Shown here: positions 11,791 to 22,426 of the stretch, one piece after another | Layout of the letters: every line of letters starts with the position of its first letter | How positions within the stretch are numbered: position 1 is the first letter of the stretch | Assembly (NCBI GenBank): GCA_004369045.1 | Contig: ML213505.1 | Coordinates: forward strand, 348,591 to 412,590 | Length of the DNA: 64,000 nt | Direction: 5' to 3' | Origin: Heliocybe sulcata | Taxonomy: Eukaryota > Basidiomycota > Agaricomycetes > Gloeophyllales > Gloeophyllaceae | The notes under the pieces: model-generated | What the model was told of the DNA's origin: nothing | What the model saw: the letters and a program-made list of their open reading frames with translations, nothing else | The model's database searches: none | Program-made: the position numbers and the translations under genes

Positions 11791-12519
11791 GTTTCAGCAT
11801 CATCTATATGATCCGGCCCTATCTTGCAAAGCATTTGCTCGCCTCCCGCATTGCATCGGAAGTTCATCCTTCCATTATCATTATTAACGCATAGCACTAC
11901 CCTCTCCGCCCTCTCCTGAGATACCCCAGCCCCTCTGCCGCTTACATCCTCCCTGACGCACCTCGCTGCATGACACTCGCGCATCTACTGTCACTACCCT
12001 GCTGTCGACACGAGACCGCATCGTGTTCTTCTAGATGTTCACTAGGATAAATCACCGCGTTCAACCGCGTATTGTAGCAATAAAAATATTTGGATTTACT
12101 CTAGCATGACGCCATCCGAGCCTCAATACCACCTGCGTGGCTGCCTGCGTCTGAATCATTACTGGCGAAGTTTCCTAGCGTCGGTTGCCTACTTCGAGAC
12201 CCAAAGGACACAAAACTTTAGGACATGCAGTTGTCGACTTGACCTGAATGTAGGTCTGTATTTTGTCCGGGGGAAGCCGCCGGTAACGCGAACGTGCCGC
12301 GGCAACAGGCAATTTGATCGATGCATAAATCGGTCTTGATAAGATTGTCCCAGAAATTTGTTCGTTATGCCGTTTCCGAAGGTTTCAAACACCCTTACGC
12401 TATAAACTGCCCGGCCAGCGCACGTTCGTCCTTTAAAGAGGAGGCGCGTTCGCAAAGCGCTGTATCGAGTGTCGACATCTCCTGTAACTTTATACTAGAG
12501 CTGAACACGGTAAACGACA
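11791..12519. other. Intergenic, SAM synthetase 3' region and ADE4 promoter and leader
   Basis: About 730 bases. An AATAAA lies at 12079-12084. The last base, 12520, is the A of the ADE4 start codon and belongs to the leader exon of that gene. Open frames at 12106-12455 on both strands lack any recognisable protein. Confidence 0.5.
12079..12084 (+). terminator. Possible poly(A) signal for SAM synthetase
   Basis: AATAAA within an AT-rich stretch, about 290 bases downstream of the stop codon. Fungal poly(A) signals are loose, so this is suggestive only. Confidence 0.3.
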
Positions 12520-14603
12520 AGTGAGTGGCATTCCGTCGTTTCCGAGCGCAATATTCAGTATTCACCTCGGTCTCCCAGTGTGTGGTATCCTGGGTTTGCT
12601 CTTGCAGGATCCAAGCGTAGACTGTGCTCCAGAGATCTGCGAGGGCCTGGCGCTCCTGCAGCATAGAGGCCAAGATGCATGCGGTGTCGTCACTTGCGGG
12701 CCCAAGGGACGATTCTTCCAATGCAAGGGCAACGGAATGGTTCGCGATGTGTTCCATGCAAATTCTATGTCTCCTCTCGTGGGTAGCATGGGTGTCGGAC
12801 ACGGTACGTCTTTCTTACGACGATTCCGGAATTGCGATCTGACGGCCTTGCCACTTAGTTCGATATCCAACCGCGGGGAGCTCTTCTCATGCTGAAGCTC
12901 AGCCTTTCTATGTGAACTCACCATATGGTATCGTATTTGCTCATGTACGTGCTCTTCGATTGATGGCGGGGTCGATCCAAATTGAAAGCCGCAGAATGGT
13001 AACCTCATCAACACCGAGGGTCTGCTTCGTTTCATGGATGCTGAGGCACACCGACATATCAATACCTCCTCCGACTCTGAACTGTTGCTCAATATATTTG
13101 CGAACAATCTGCAGCAGACGGGCAAGTTCCGTATTAATGAAGACGATATCTTCACTGCCATCGGCGGTCTCATGCAGCAGGTCAAAGGTGCCTATGCCTG
13201 TGTAGCGATGCTGGCTGGGTTTGGCATTATTGCGTTCAGAGATCCCAACGGTATCCGACCTGTCGGGATGGCGACAAGGAAGGCAGGCAATGGAAGAGAC
13301 TATCTGTTTGCTAGCGAGAGCGTGGTCGCGGACGCCAGTGGTTTCGGTGAATGGCAAGATGTCGGTCCTGGTAAGCCGAACAGTGATCTCTTTTGTGTAG
13401 ATGTCTGACGGTCTGTTCGGTGCAGGCGAGGCTATTATCATCACGCGATCCTCCGTTACGCGCAGACAAGTTTCTCCTCCTGCGACATTCGCCCCCGATA
13501 TCTTCGAATACGTCTACTTTGCTCGACCGGACTCGGTATTGGATGGGGTTAGCGTCTACAGGAGCCGTATGGCAATGGGAGACGCGCTTGCCGACGAAGT
13601 GGAGCGTGTGCTGCACGAAAGGAATCTGTCCGTGGATGTGGTCATTCCTGTACGTTCTGTCGGCAAAGGGACTGGAATGCTTCACACCTGATATCGCGGG
13701 GATAAGGTCCCTGACACTTCCCGGGTAGCTGCTCTGAATCTTGCGCAGAAACTTCAGCTGCCGTACCGAGAGGGATTCATCAAGAATCGTTATGTTGGCC
13801 GGACATTCATTATGCCTGGGCAGCAACAGAGGTGGGCTGCACGTAGATGGCTGGCAACGTAGAGGTACTGATGCAGCAGCAGGAAAAAGAATGTTCGCCG
13901 CAAGTTGAACGCGATGGCCTTGGAATTTGCGAACAAGAACGTCTTAATTGTTGATGGTCAGTTGCCGGGTTCTTGTATCGTTTCTTTGCTAACAACTGGC
14001 ACAGACTCTATTGTACGAGGCACGACGTCGAAGGAAATCATCCAAATGGCTAAAGATGTCGGTGCCAAGAAGGTCATTGTCGCAAGTTGCGCGCCTCCGA
14101 TCCGGTGAGTAGAGATCGGCATTCAGATCATAAGCGGCACTGTGTTCTAATCTACCGCCGATAGTTATTCGAACGTATACGGCATTGACATGCCTTCACG
14201 AGTCGAGCTTGTAGCCCACAGGCGCAATGAAGACGAGATAGCAGCGCAGATCGGGGCCGACCTCGTCATCTTTCAGACGCTGCCTGACCTTATATCTTCC
14301 GTGACCCAGTTTAATCCCGGCCTGGATCAATTCGACTGCTCGGTTTTCACTGGAGAGTATGTGACTGGAGGCGTGGACGAGGACTACCTGCAGCATCTGG
14401 AAAGTCTGCGAGCGGACAACGCGAAGGCGAAGCTGAAATGTGGAGACGTCGGTGCGATGGAAGGTAAGGGTGGAGGGGGTATCGTGAGAAATGGTACCAC
14501 AGAGGAGAAGGAAGTGAGCATGGGATGCAGTGGGCCAATGAACGGGGCAGACGACACCATTGGGCTATTCAACAACTTCAAGGATCATTGGAAGGTCAGT
14601 TAA
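12520..14603 (+). CDS. ADE4: Amidophosphoribosyltransferase, first step of purine synthesis
   Basis: The mature enzyme must begin with Cys2 (M-C-G-I), the glutaminase nucleophile. The only way to make this ATG is to join A at 12520 across a 58-base intron (12521-12578, GTGAGT...CCCAG) to TG at 12579. An in-frame TAA at 12511-12513 precedes it. After that, exons read [47 protein letters not shown], then FRDPNGIRP, the PRPP loop [14 protein letters not shown] and [12 protein letters not shown]. Nine or so introns, about 550 residues. The C-terminal 70 residues after the core are Gly/Lys-rich and variable. It converts PRPP and glutamine to phosphoribosylamine in the cytosol. Family identity is certain; the split start is inferred but well constrained. 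Confidence 0.95.
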
Positions 14604-14813
14604 TGAGACTTTCCGGGGCTTGTGTAGCATTTTCGGCTTGTCCTTACATTGGTATATGAGACATCTAATCACCAATAGATTGTATTTTACTGTGAATTCC
14701 CTTGTTTTCACGAATGTCGCTGCCGCGGTCACGTGATCGTAGCGGTGGTTCATTTGAGGCCGACGCGCCTTATTTCCCTTTCCTCCTTCACACTGCTACA
14801 TAGCTGCTGGGGC
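14604..14813 (+). promoter_or_regulatory. Copper radical oxidase promoter with E-box
   Basis: A short 210-base upstream region. The palindrome GTCACGTGATC with core CACGTG at 14730-14735 lies 79 bases before the ATG. Such E-boxes bind bHLH factors in fungi; no function is proven here. Confidence 0.35.
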
Positions 14814-17266
14814 ATGATGGCTCGAGGGTTCTCCTGCGCATTTTCTTTCGCTCTCAATATCCTGGCAGTTGCGGGTGCGAAGGAGCCAGCTTGGAATGGA
14901 CATACTACGCACGGATCGACTACCCCAAGCGCATTTACACCATACTATGTCGCGCCTGGAACAAAGAGCTATGATTCCTCTTCTCCTTTCGTCCACTACT
15001 CGGGCAAATGGAAGGAGTCCTTCTCCCCTGGTTATGTTCACAACACTATCCGCTCGACTTCGCATCCTGACGCAACTGCAACTTTCTCCTTCATCGGTAC
15101 TGGCGTCGAATGGTTCGGCAACATGGGCGACAGGCACGGACTGGCGGATGTGTACGTTGACGGCAAGAAGCTCCAGACGGTTGATAACTACAGTGCGACT
15201 CCTCTGAAGCAGCAGCGGTTATTCTGGAAGTACGACTTGCCGTTCGGGAAGCACCATATGAAGGTTGTCAACACTGGTACAAGACGCGACTCCAAGAATA
15301 AGGGTCTTCTCGATGTTGATGCTTTCGTCGTTACGTATGGTACCAAGACGAATCGTGGACAGTTGGCTTCTTCGAACTCCTCGTTGCCTGCTAATATGCG
15401 TGGTGCCATGAATCTTGCCGAGAGCCCTTCTATGGTTGATACCTGGACGCTTGAACAGAAAGGCTCCACTGGTGTACATGCCATGCAGCTGTCTATCATC
15501 TCGCCGTCTCATGCCATCATCGTGGACAAGGTCGAACACAATCCTCTTACTATCGATGGACACCCGGCCTGGGCTGCTCTCTACAACCTGAACACTCATG
15601 CATTGAAGCCCTTGAACGTCAAATCCAACTCCTTCTGCGCTGGCGGTACTTTCCTCGGTAATGGCACTCTCATCAATGTTGGAGGCAACCCGGTCGTTGA
15701 AGATCATACTGCTGCCGCTGACTTCGGCGACGTCGATGGACTGCAGGGCGTCCGTATTTTCGAGCCGTGCGAGTCTGACGACGCCTCTGATTGTGATATC
15801 TACGAGAACCACTCCCGCATTCGCATGGCGAGTCCACGTTGGTACAACACCGTGATGCGCCTGCAGGACGGCAGCGCGATGATCATCGGAGGCTCAAAGA
15901 AGGGCGGCTGGATCAACAACGCGACCGTAAACAACCCCACCGTCGAGTACTGGCCCCCAAAGGATATCCATGGCTCAAATGGACTGCCGGTGCATCTCAA
16001 GTTCCTCGAGGACACGCTGAACTCGAATCTGTTCCCTATTGCGTTCTTGCTCCCGGATGGGAAGGTCTTCATGGCGGCCAATCAAGATGCGATGATCTAC
16101 GACTGGGAGAATAACAAGGAACGAAGACTCCCGCAGATTCCTAACGGCGTGCGTGTGACGTATCCCATGGCTGGAACTGGGCTGCTCTTGCCTCTTTCAC
16201 CGGACAACGGCTATACTCCCGAGGTACTTCTCTGCGGAGGCTCTACCGTCGACGACACGAAGCCTGGGTACGAGATCTCCTCGCAAGACCCCGCGTCGGC
16301 GCAATGCGTGCGGATGGTTCTCAATGACTCAGGCATCTCAGCCGGGTGGCAAGTCGAGCAGATGCCTGAGGCGAGGACGATGCCTGACTCAGTCCTCTTG
16401 CCTACTGGTGAAATCCTTATAGTCAACGGCGCTGGTACCGGGATCTCTGGCTATGGCAATGTCCTGCACCAAGTCGGCGCGTCCAACGCGGACAACCCGG
16501 TCTTCACTCCCGCCCTGTACAACCCCTCGGCGCCCAGTGGCCAGAGGTTCTCCTCGAGGGGCTTGCCAACCAGCAATATCCCAAGGCTGTACCACTCCGT
16601 TGCCACGCTGACGCCCGACGGGGACGTTATGATCGCTGGGAGCAATCCAAATCTGGACAGGAGCGAGGTGAAGTATGGGACGGAGTATCGCGTGGAGTGG
16701 TTTAGGCCCCCGTATATGCGCGGTGAACGCCCCGAGTGGGTGAGCAAGGCGCCGCGTTTGTTCGATTACGGGCGGTCGATGCAGGTAGAGGCGAAGTTGC
16801 AGCTGGGCGCGGTGCACGGTCCAGATGTCAAAGGTATAGTCCGCCTGGCTTTCGATGGCGTGCCGATGGCTGATGCTGAAGCGTATTTTGCAGTTGCCTT
16901 GATGGACCTCGGCTTCGTCACGCATGCAGTACACGCCAACTCTAGGCTGGTTTATTTGGTAACCTCGCTGGCAGACGACGGAAAGACCCTCACAATCTCC
17001 GCCCCTCCGAACGCCAATATATATCCCCCGGGACCTGGCTGGCTTTACCTCGTTGTTGACGGGGTGTCCAGCAAGGGCATGCGCATCTTGATTGGTGACG
17101 GCAAGGGTCCGAAGGTGGATGATGCTGCATGGGAAAAGTGAGTGTCTCCCTTGCAATCGTTTCTTCGAGGCGCCTGCTGATATATGCGCTCGGTAGCATG
17201 TTGAGCAAGACTGCCGTGGATCAGTATGAGAAGGAGAAGGGAGGCAAGGGAGATGGCTCGGAGTGA
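14814..17266 (+). CDS. Copper radical oxidase (glyoxal oxidase type, AA5) with extra N-terminal domain
   Basis: Two exons (14814-17137 and 17197-17266) give 797 residues. Start chosen at MMARGFSC because it begins a signal peptide (1-22); an upstream in-frame ATG at 14733 would bury it. Residues about 50-190 form an extra beta-sandwich-like domain (FIGTGVEWFGN, DVYVDGKKLQTVD, VDVDAFVVTYG reading DVDAFVVTYG). The oxidase core follows with all radical-copper ligands in place: Cys275 (SFCAGG), Tyr344 (RWYNT), Tyr593-His594 (RLYHS) and His704 (VTHAVH), the Cys-Tyr pair forming the thioether cofactor in this family. It would oxidise aldehydes or alcohols outside the cell and make hydrogen peroxide for peroxidases. 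A tiny Lys/Gly-rich last exon closes the protein. Confidence 0.95.
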
Positions 17267-17603
17267 TTTATCTTTCCGCCAGGAGGGGCAGTGTTCCAAG
17301 TGTTTTTCTTTGCCAGTTACCCAGCAACAGTCTATCCTACTTTCGCTTCTTATTAGTAGTAGTATACCCCCTTGATACCCACTCTTACAGCACCTTTCTC
17401 TAGTCGTTTGGCTTGCGTTGTTTTGTCCTTAGATGCGCCTTGGAAATGAAATCTCGAGGTTTACACGGCGAGCGCACATTCGCATCTAATGGACGCGAAT
17501 AAGGAAATGATCATGTAAGTATAACTGTGCAATACAAGCAATGCATCCTGCAATACACAAGTCGGCGGTATCCCAAAAGCAATGACAACACCGGAGTCTA
17601 CTG
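17267..17603. other. Intergenic, convergent 3' ends
   Basis: About 340 bases between the copper radical oxidase and PNO1 stop codons. I see no gene, repeat or RNA. Confidence 0.5.
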
Positions 17604-18614
17604 CTACAATGATCTCTGCCTCATCCTGCTCGCCACTGTCCGCAGGCCAGCGTACACCTTCCCTGGAGGGGAGCCTAGGATAAGGGAGACGATTGCATCC
17701 CGAGCGACTTTGATGTTTTGGAAGGAGCCGAGGATGTGGATCTTGGTATCAGCGAGAATGATTCTAGTCCGGCTAGCGTTCTCAATCGTGAACTTGGTCT
17801 TTCCGTCGTGTCCCGCGATGCGACCTGGTGGCAAGTCAGACGGACGGTGGCTTAGCATGACAGCAAGGGTACGAGCTTACCGATTGCGCGGGCAAGGTGG
17901 TCGCCGTGTAAGCTCTTGACATCCTTGATCTCAAAGGAGTCGAGATATAGGTCATCTAATCGTAAGAGTGCGATGGCGTCCTAGAGCGAAGGAACGAGAA
18001 ATGAGAAGCAGTGAAGTAGTGAAAGGAGGGTTGTCTTACATTAACGTCGAACCCTAGCGCGAATGCCTTGACGAAATCTGCACCTTTCTGTAGTGCGCCA
18101 ACTTCTTTTGTGTGTTTCGATGTCTATCAAATCGGGGATCCGAAAGTGAGACAGACATAACCTTAACACCCCATAAGTAGCATGAACGCACCCGCATTTC
18201 CACGGACCTTCGCTGCACGTTCATTCTCACTTGCAGTCCTAACATCTCCGTCAAAGGTCCAAAAATATTGATCCACTCCTTCTTCAGCGGAGTCATGCGA
18301 TGCGGTGGTATTGGAACCCTCCTCGTCTCCGACTTGAGTGTGCCCTCGCCTGCGCCGGCAGGTAGTGGGGGGAATGCGGGGGCAGCCGTCTGGTTGGAAA
18401 CGTCAAGCGGAGCGTCTGTGTCGATCATTAACTCGTCGTCCTCCCCTGCATCGTGCAGGACGTCGGTGACAGGGTTCTGCGAGGTAGCTTCAGCCATTTC
18501 GGCATCGTGCTCGCCACCTTCGCGAGTGACTTTGGCAGGCTTTTTCTTCCCTATAGAGCGACGAGTTTTCTTCTGGGGTGCGGAGGTGCTGGGCTCTGAG
18601 TGGGCGACGACCAT
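17604..18614 (-). CDS. PNO1: PNO1/Dim2, KH-domain factor for 40S ribosome assembly
   Basis: Four exons give about 275 residues. The first 100 are acidic and disordered with a basic patch ([14 protein letters not shown]). The conserved core starts [17 protein letters not shown] and runs through a degenerate KH1 ([15 protein letters not shown]) to KH2: [17 protein letters not shown], then [51 protein letters not shown]. The KH2 G-R-I-A-G loop is split by an intron. This is the near-invariant PNO1 pattern. The protein binds the 3' end of 18S rRNA and recruits the dimethylase and Nob1 in nucleolus and cytosol. Nothing odd was seen. Confidence 0.96.
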
Positions 18615-18944
18615 GGCGGGCGGATGCGACGAGTGTTGCCTGCAGGTGGAGGATTCTCGTAAGTAAAGTGAAATTGCAGGAGAAGTGTTACCGCGGTCAC
18701 ACTTCGATGGCTAGCAAGTGTGCCCAAAGTTCTCACGGCTTAGTCAGCACGATCTGATGCTCTGAGGAGATCAGCGCTGGCCGCACAAGGAGAGAAGTGA
18801 TGGACCTCCAAACAGGGAGACCCGGAAACGGGTGACGGCCCGGGGGTTCTATGTGTTAGTGCACGGTACCCTGCTCAGAAAGAACAAATATAAAACATAT
18901 ACAGAAGGACAGGTATTAGAAAGATAGGGCTGTAATGCAAAGCA

Positions 18945-18980
18945 AAATGACATAGGAAAGCAAAATTCCCTATGTCATTT
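18945..18980. repeat. Perfect 12-bp inverted repeat (hairpin)
   Basis: AAATGACATAGG at 18945-18956 is repeated in reverse complement at 18969-18980 with a 12-base A-rich loop. The loop repeats AAAGCAAAA found just left of the stem (from about 18940). It could be the end of a small DNA element or a protein-binding palindrome; no target duplication is evident. Confidence 0.6.
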
Positions 18981-19222
18981 AGATATAGCCGGATGTGGAA
19001 CCGGGGAATGCCGGAGGCGAGTTTACACATAGAATACATTGAACTAGCGTGAGCAACTGAGGAGAAAGAGTCCTTATATCGCTTAACAGGAAGACATGAT
19101 TCATGTAAGTCTTATTGGAGGAACCCGTGCCTCAGCAGGACTGCAACATACGAGATTATCCCTAAACGGGAACTACCGAAGGCGGGGACTTGGTCGCGCG
19201 AGCCCAGCCAAAAAACACAAGC

Positions 19223-19310
19223 AAAAGTGTATATGGCCCGAATCGAACCTGTAAGCTCTAGAGTACGTGGACTACACATGTCAATGATACATCCATTACA
19301 CCATGGTGTT
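19223..19310 (-). tRNA. tRNA-like sequence, degenerate (pseudo-tRNA or SINE head)
   Basis: Read on the minus strand there is an A-box-like TGGTGTAATGG (19303-19293) and a B-box GGTTCGATTC (19249-19240) 43 bases apart, followed by a TTTT run (19226-19223) and a T6 run further on, all as in a Pol III transcription unit. However, the T-stem pairs poorly (GG before the loop meets CGGGC after it) and the presumed acceptor ends do not pair, so I cannot fold a normal cloverleaf or assign an anticodon with any trust. It may be a decayed tRNA gene or the head of a tRNA-derived SINE. Confidence 0.35.
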
Positions 19311-19564
19311 CTTGGGAGCCCAGATTGTTTAATGTATATATTCATCTGCATGCCCGCTGCCGAAAGAGGAGTCCGAGTCGGTCGCCGATCGGCTTCGGGA
19401 AGTTGCCATTTTGGGAGAATTGCCGATTGCGGTAACGCGAAGCGCTAGCGATGGCGTGTGAACTTTGGGCAGTCTTGCTAGCCCACTTCGATCGAGATCT
19501 GAGGCTGTCACTTTACGTAGTGGGTCATATGCGGCTAAGTTAGGCCCTCGTCTTGTCCTTCACC

Positions 19565-21935
19565 ATGTCTGCCTCGGGGTCGACTCGAAATTTGGATGAA
19601 GGCAGAGGACAAGGTAGAAGATATAACTATTTAAATTTCAACTTACGCTGAGCTCCGACACAGTCCTGCACGCATTCCTTAATTCACTCTCCTCCGATCA
19701 GGCGGGCGATGGTGGCAAGTTCACGCCGGACCAAGTCGAGAGACTTTCCAGTAAATTGGGAGAAATACTTGGAGATATAGAAGAAAAGTCTGGCGAGCGA
19801 AGGAATGAGAAGGGTGAGGTAGGCCTGCTGGCGCTCACGCCGAACCGAGCTCACCTATTCAACTCCCGTAGCAGGTGAACGAGGAAGGTCTGCCTATCAT
19901 CGACATCAATGAACCGATTCAAACCGCAAATGGACTCTCTACAGAGTCCATTCCATCTGATGAACCGGAGCTTCTGCCACTCTGGGCACTCGGTCCCGCT
20001 GAGCGAGAGCGGAGGCGGCGTGAGCAAGACAGGATCCTGGACTTGCTTGAGGCAGAAGAACAACGTGAACAAGAGCGAGATGCTGAGAAGGAGCAAGAAC
20101 AGAAAGGGCAGGAGTTGGAGCGTCGGAAAGAATCTGCAAAGGCGGACTTGGAGAAGCTGAAGGCTGCTCGCGAGCTACAGAAGAAAATGGGGAAGGCTCT
20201 GCTGCGAAATATGGCGGAGTCGAAAGAAAGGGAAGAGCGCGAGAAACAGCGACAAGCCGAAGAAGACGCACGCTTACTCGAAGAGAAGAAGATGTCTGCC
20301 ACGCTCCGGCCAAGGAAGAGCGTGACATTTGCGGACAAGCCTGACCACAACGCCGACGAGTCAAAGAGACTCACTCCTGCTCTGCCAGCCGCGGAACTTG
20401 GCTATGTCTCTCTCGCAAAGCTTCAGCCGCATGGCCGTGGCCTGCCTACCGCTAAGGAACTTGATAGCGGTATCATGAAGATGAACGTTGTCGAACGCAT
20501 TCCTGCGGGCCCGCACTCGCCGCCTCCGTTTGGCAAGTACGCTGCCACCTCAATGGCTTCAATGAATGTAGACTCTGACGACGAGTCCGCGCGTGGCTCA
20601 CCACTGCCCGCAGACTCGGACGAGGGCGACATTATCGCGTCCGACGCAGACGAAGACTCGGATGGCACTGAAGATGAAGTCATGCTGGACGAAGAGTACG
20701 ACATGAACACAGTGCAACACCACCGAGAGATCGCACTTGCATACTATGAGAAGCGATCGACGATCGGGGCGGAAGCGAAGAAAGCTATGACCTCGCACAC
20801 GCATGAAGGCGAGCATGAATGGGACCAGCCGGTCAGCCGCCTCCCTTTCTCACTCATGCAAATGCTAATCCGATAACGTTTTGTTTAGGAAGTCCCGCTG
20901 GAGGCGACGCTTGCGTCACCGCCGCCCAAACCATATATATCCCGTTTCAAATCGGACCGGCTGAATGCGTATAACCTGTCCAACCCCGAATCTGCCTCTC
21001 CCTCTACTTCCCTTGCTGCCTCTGTTATCCCTGCCTCGCAGACTCGTAACTTGCAGCGTGCCATTCGCACGGGCAAGATGGAGAACGGTAAATTGATCGG
21101 TGGGCAGGACGGAGACAGCGGAAGCGATATCGATGCCGAGGAAAATGCGCGGGAAGTTCTGGAGATGCTGAAGCGAGGTGAAGTCACAAACGCCGGTCCT
21201 GAGCCTGAGACAGCGGCGTTCTCCAACCTTAGCCTCGAGGATCACATTTCGAGCATCAACGAGAGGGCTGCATCCCAAGATGAACGCGTAGAAGGGAGTG
21301 ACCCAGGGACTTCACCCACGAAAAGTAGACTTCAAGCGTCGAGATTTAAGTCTGCTTTCCTAGCCGCTCAAACCAAGTCGCCTGCTACTCCTACTAGTGG
21401 CCTTATGACGCCCGCCACTCCCATCAATAACATTGAGCGCTCCTCGCCGAAAATACCTGCCATCAGTGCGACGATTTTTGAGCGACAAGCGCCATCAGCG
21501 AGCCGCTTGCCTTCCAACCTGGGTAGGAAGGGGGCATCTCCTGATGTGAGTCTTCCGTAACTACCATTGTCGAATATGCTGTGACGGAAATCCTTGCAGT
21601 CACCAATTACCAGAGTCTCTCCGGATCTGAGCACAGTCGCTCCCCAGCCTACTCGAGGCTCACAACCGCCGGGAGCGAGTGATGTGACTGGGGATTTGGC
21701 GGACGCCGTAGTAGATTCGCCTTCCTTCCAGTCGTTATCAACGCCGTCACGTGTTATGCCCGCAATGACCGTGGAGTCACCGTCGTTTCCTTTCTCGTCG
21801 TCGTCCCATCCAGCCGAACCCTCCCCAACCATCATTCTTGAGCAAGTCCGGGAATCTCCAGGTGATGCAGGATCAGGTAGTACGGAAGCGCCCAAGAAGG
21901 TCTCTAGGTTTCTGGCCCAAAGAGCGGGGCATTAA
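19565..21935 (+). CDS. Acidic coiled-coil protein, URI1/Bud27-like (tentative)
   Basis: Five exons starting MSASGSTRN give roughly 700 residues. A short helical N-terminus is followed by NEEGLPIIDINEP, a motif resembling the end of the prefoldin-like part of URI/Bud27. Then comes a long charged coiled coil rich in Glu, Arg and Lys (about residues 120-220), RKSVTFAD, an acidic block, and two SRFKS motifs (ISRFKSDRL and ASRFKSAFL) typical of the fungal C-terminal domain found in Bud27-like proteins. The last 250 residues are Ser/Pro-rich and end KKVSRFLAQRAGH. A complete prefoldin domain is not visible, so the N-terminus may be shortened or lie in an exon I missed. If the identity holds, it would act in RNA polymerase assembly and translation control. 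Confidence 0.72.
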
Positions 21936-22426
21936 TTGGCTACGCATGCAGTGGGCGGATTAAATCGTATCTTCCGGGATGTTCAACGTTTGCACCAGTG
22001 ATCTCATGTACAGAATTGCATAAAGCATGTACCAGTAGTCAATTCCCATCAGTATCGAATTCCGTCCCGTCGCGACTTTGTACGTCGCTTGGTTCATCTC
22101 TGTGGTATAGTACCGAGGAGCGTCGACCGCGGGTTTTGCTTTCGTCTGTCATCCAACTCCTGCGCTATTCATACAGAATGTTCGCTAATAAAGCCAGTTG
22201 AATGATTCACCGTATTTGTGTTCCGATATATGTACCTGCCACAGAAAAGTATGCTACGACCACGACACTCAGCATACGATTGATAGAAAATCTTGTGATA
22301 GTAGGCAAGGTCGCCGTGAAGATCCTGCCCCGAATACTTACACAACTTGCGATGCAGTCCAAATAATAGGTAGCCCGCGCCACAACACGATGGGCCACAT
22401 TCGAGATTTGAGCTCCGCACTGCCAC
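21936..22426. other. Intergenic, tandem genes
   Basis: About 490 bases. AATAAA occurs at 22187-22192, about 250 bases after the URI-like stop. The rest should hold the GPI10 promoter. No further gene seen. Confidence 0.45.

Larger units (their letters stand above)
18615..19564. promoter_or_regulatory. Divergent intergenic region with hairpin and tRNA-like unit
   Basis: About 950 bases between PNO1 and the URI-like gene, whose start codons diverge. It contains a perfect 12-base inverted repeat and a degenerate tRNA-like sequence (both listed separately). No protein-coding exon is supported. Confidence 0.5.

Noticed and set aside
16389-17156. 255-codon open frame on the minus strand.
   Set aside because: Lies antisense inside the copper radical oxidase, which has full catalytic motifs; the antisense frame is a by-product of GC-rich coding sequence.
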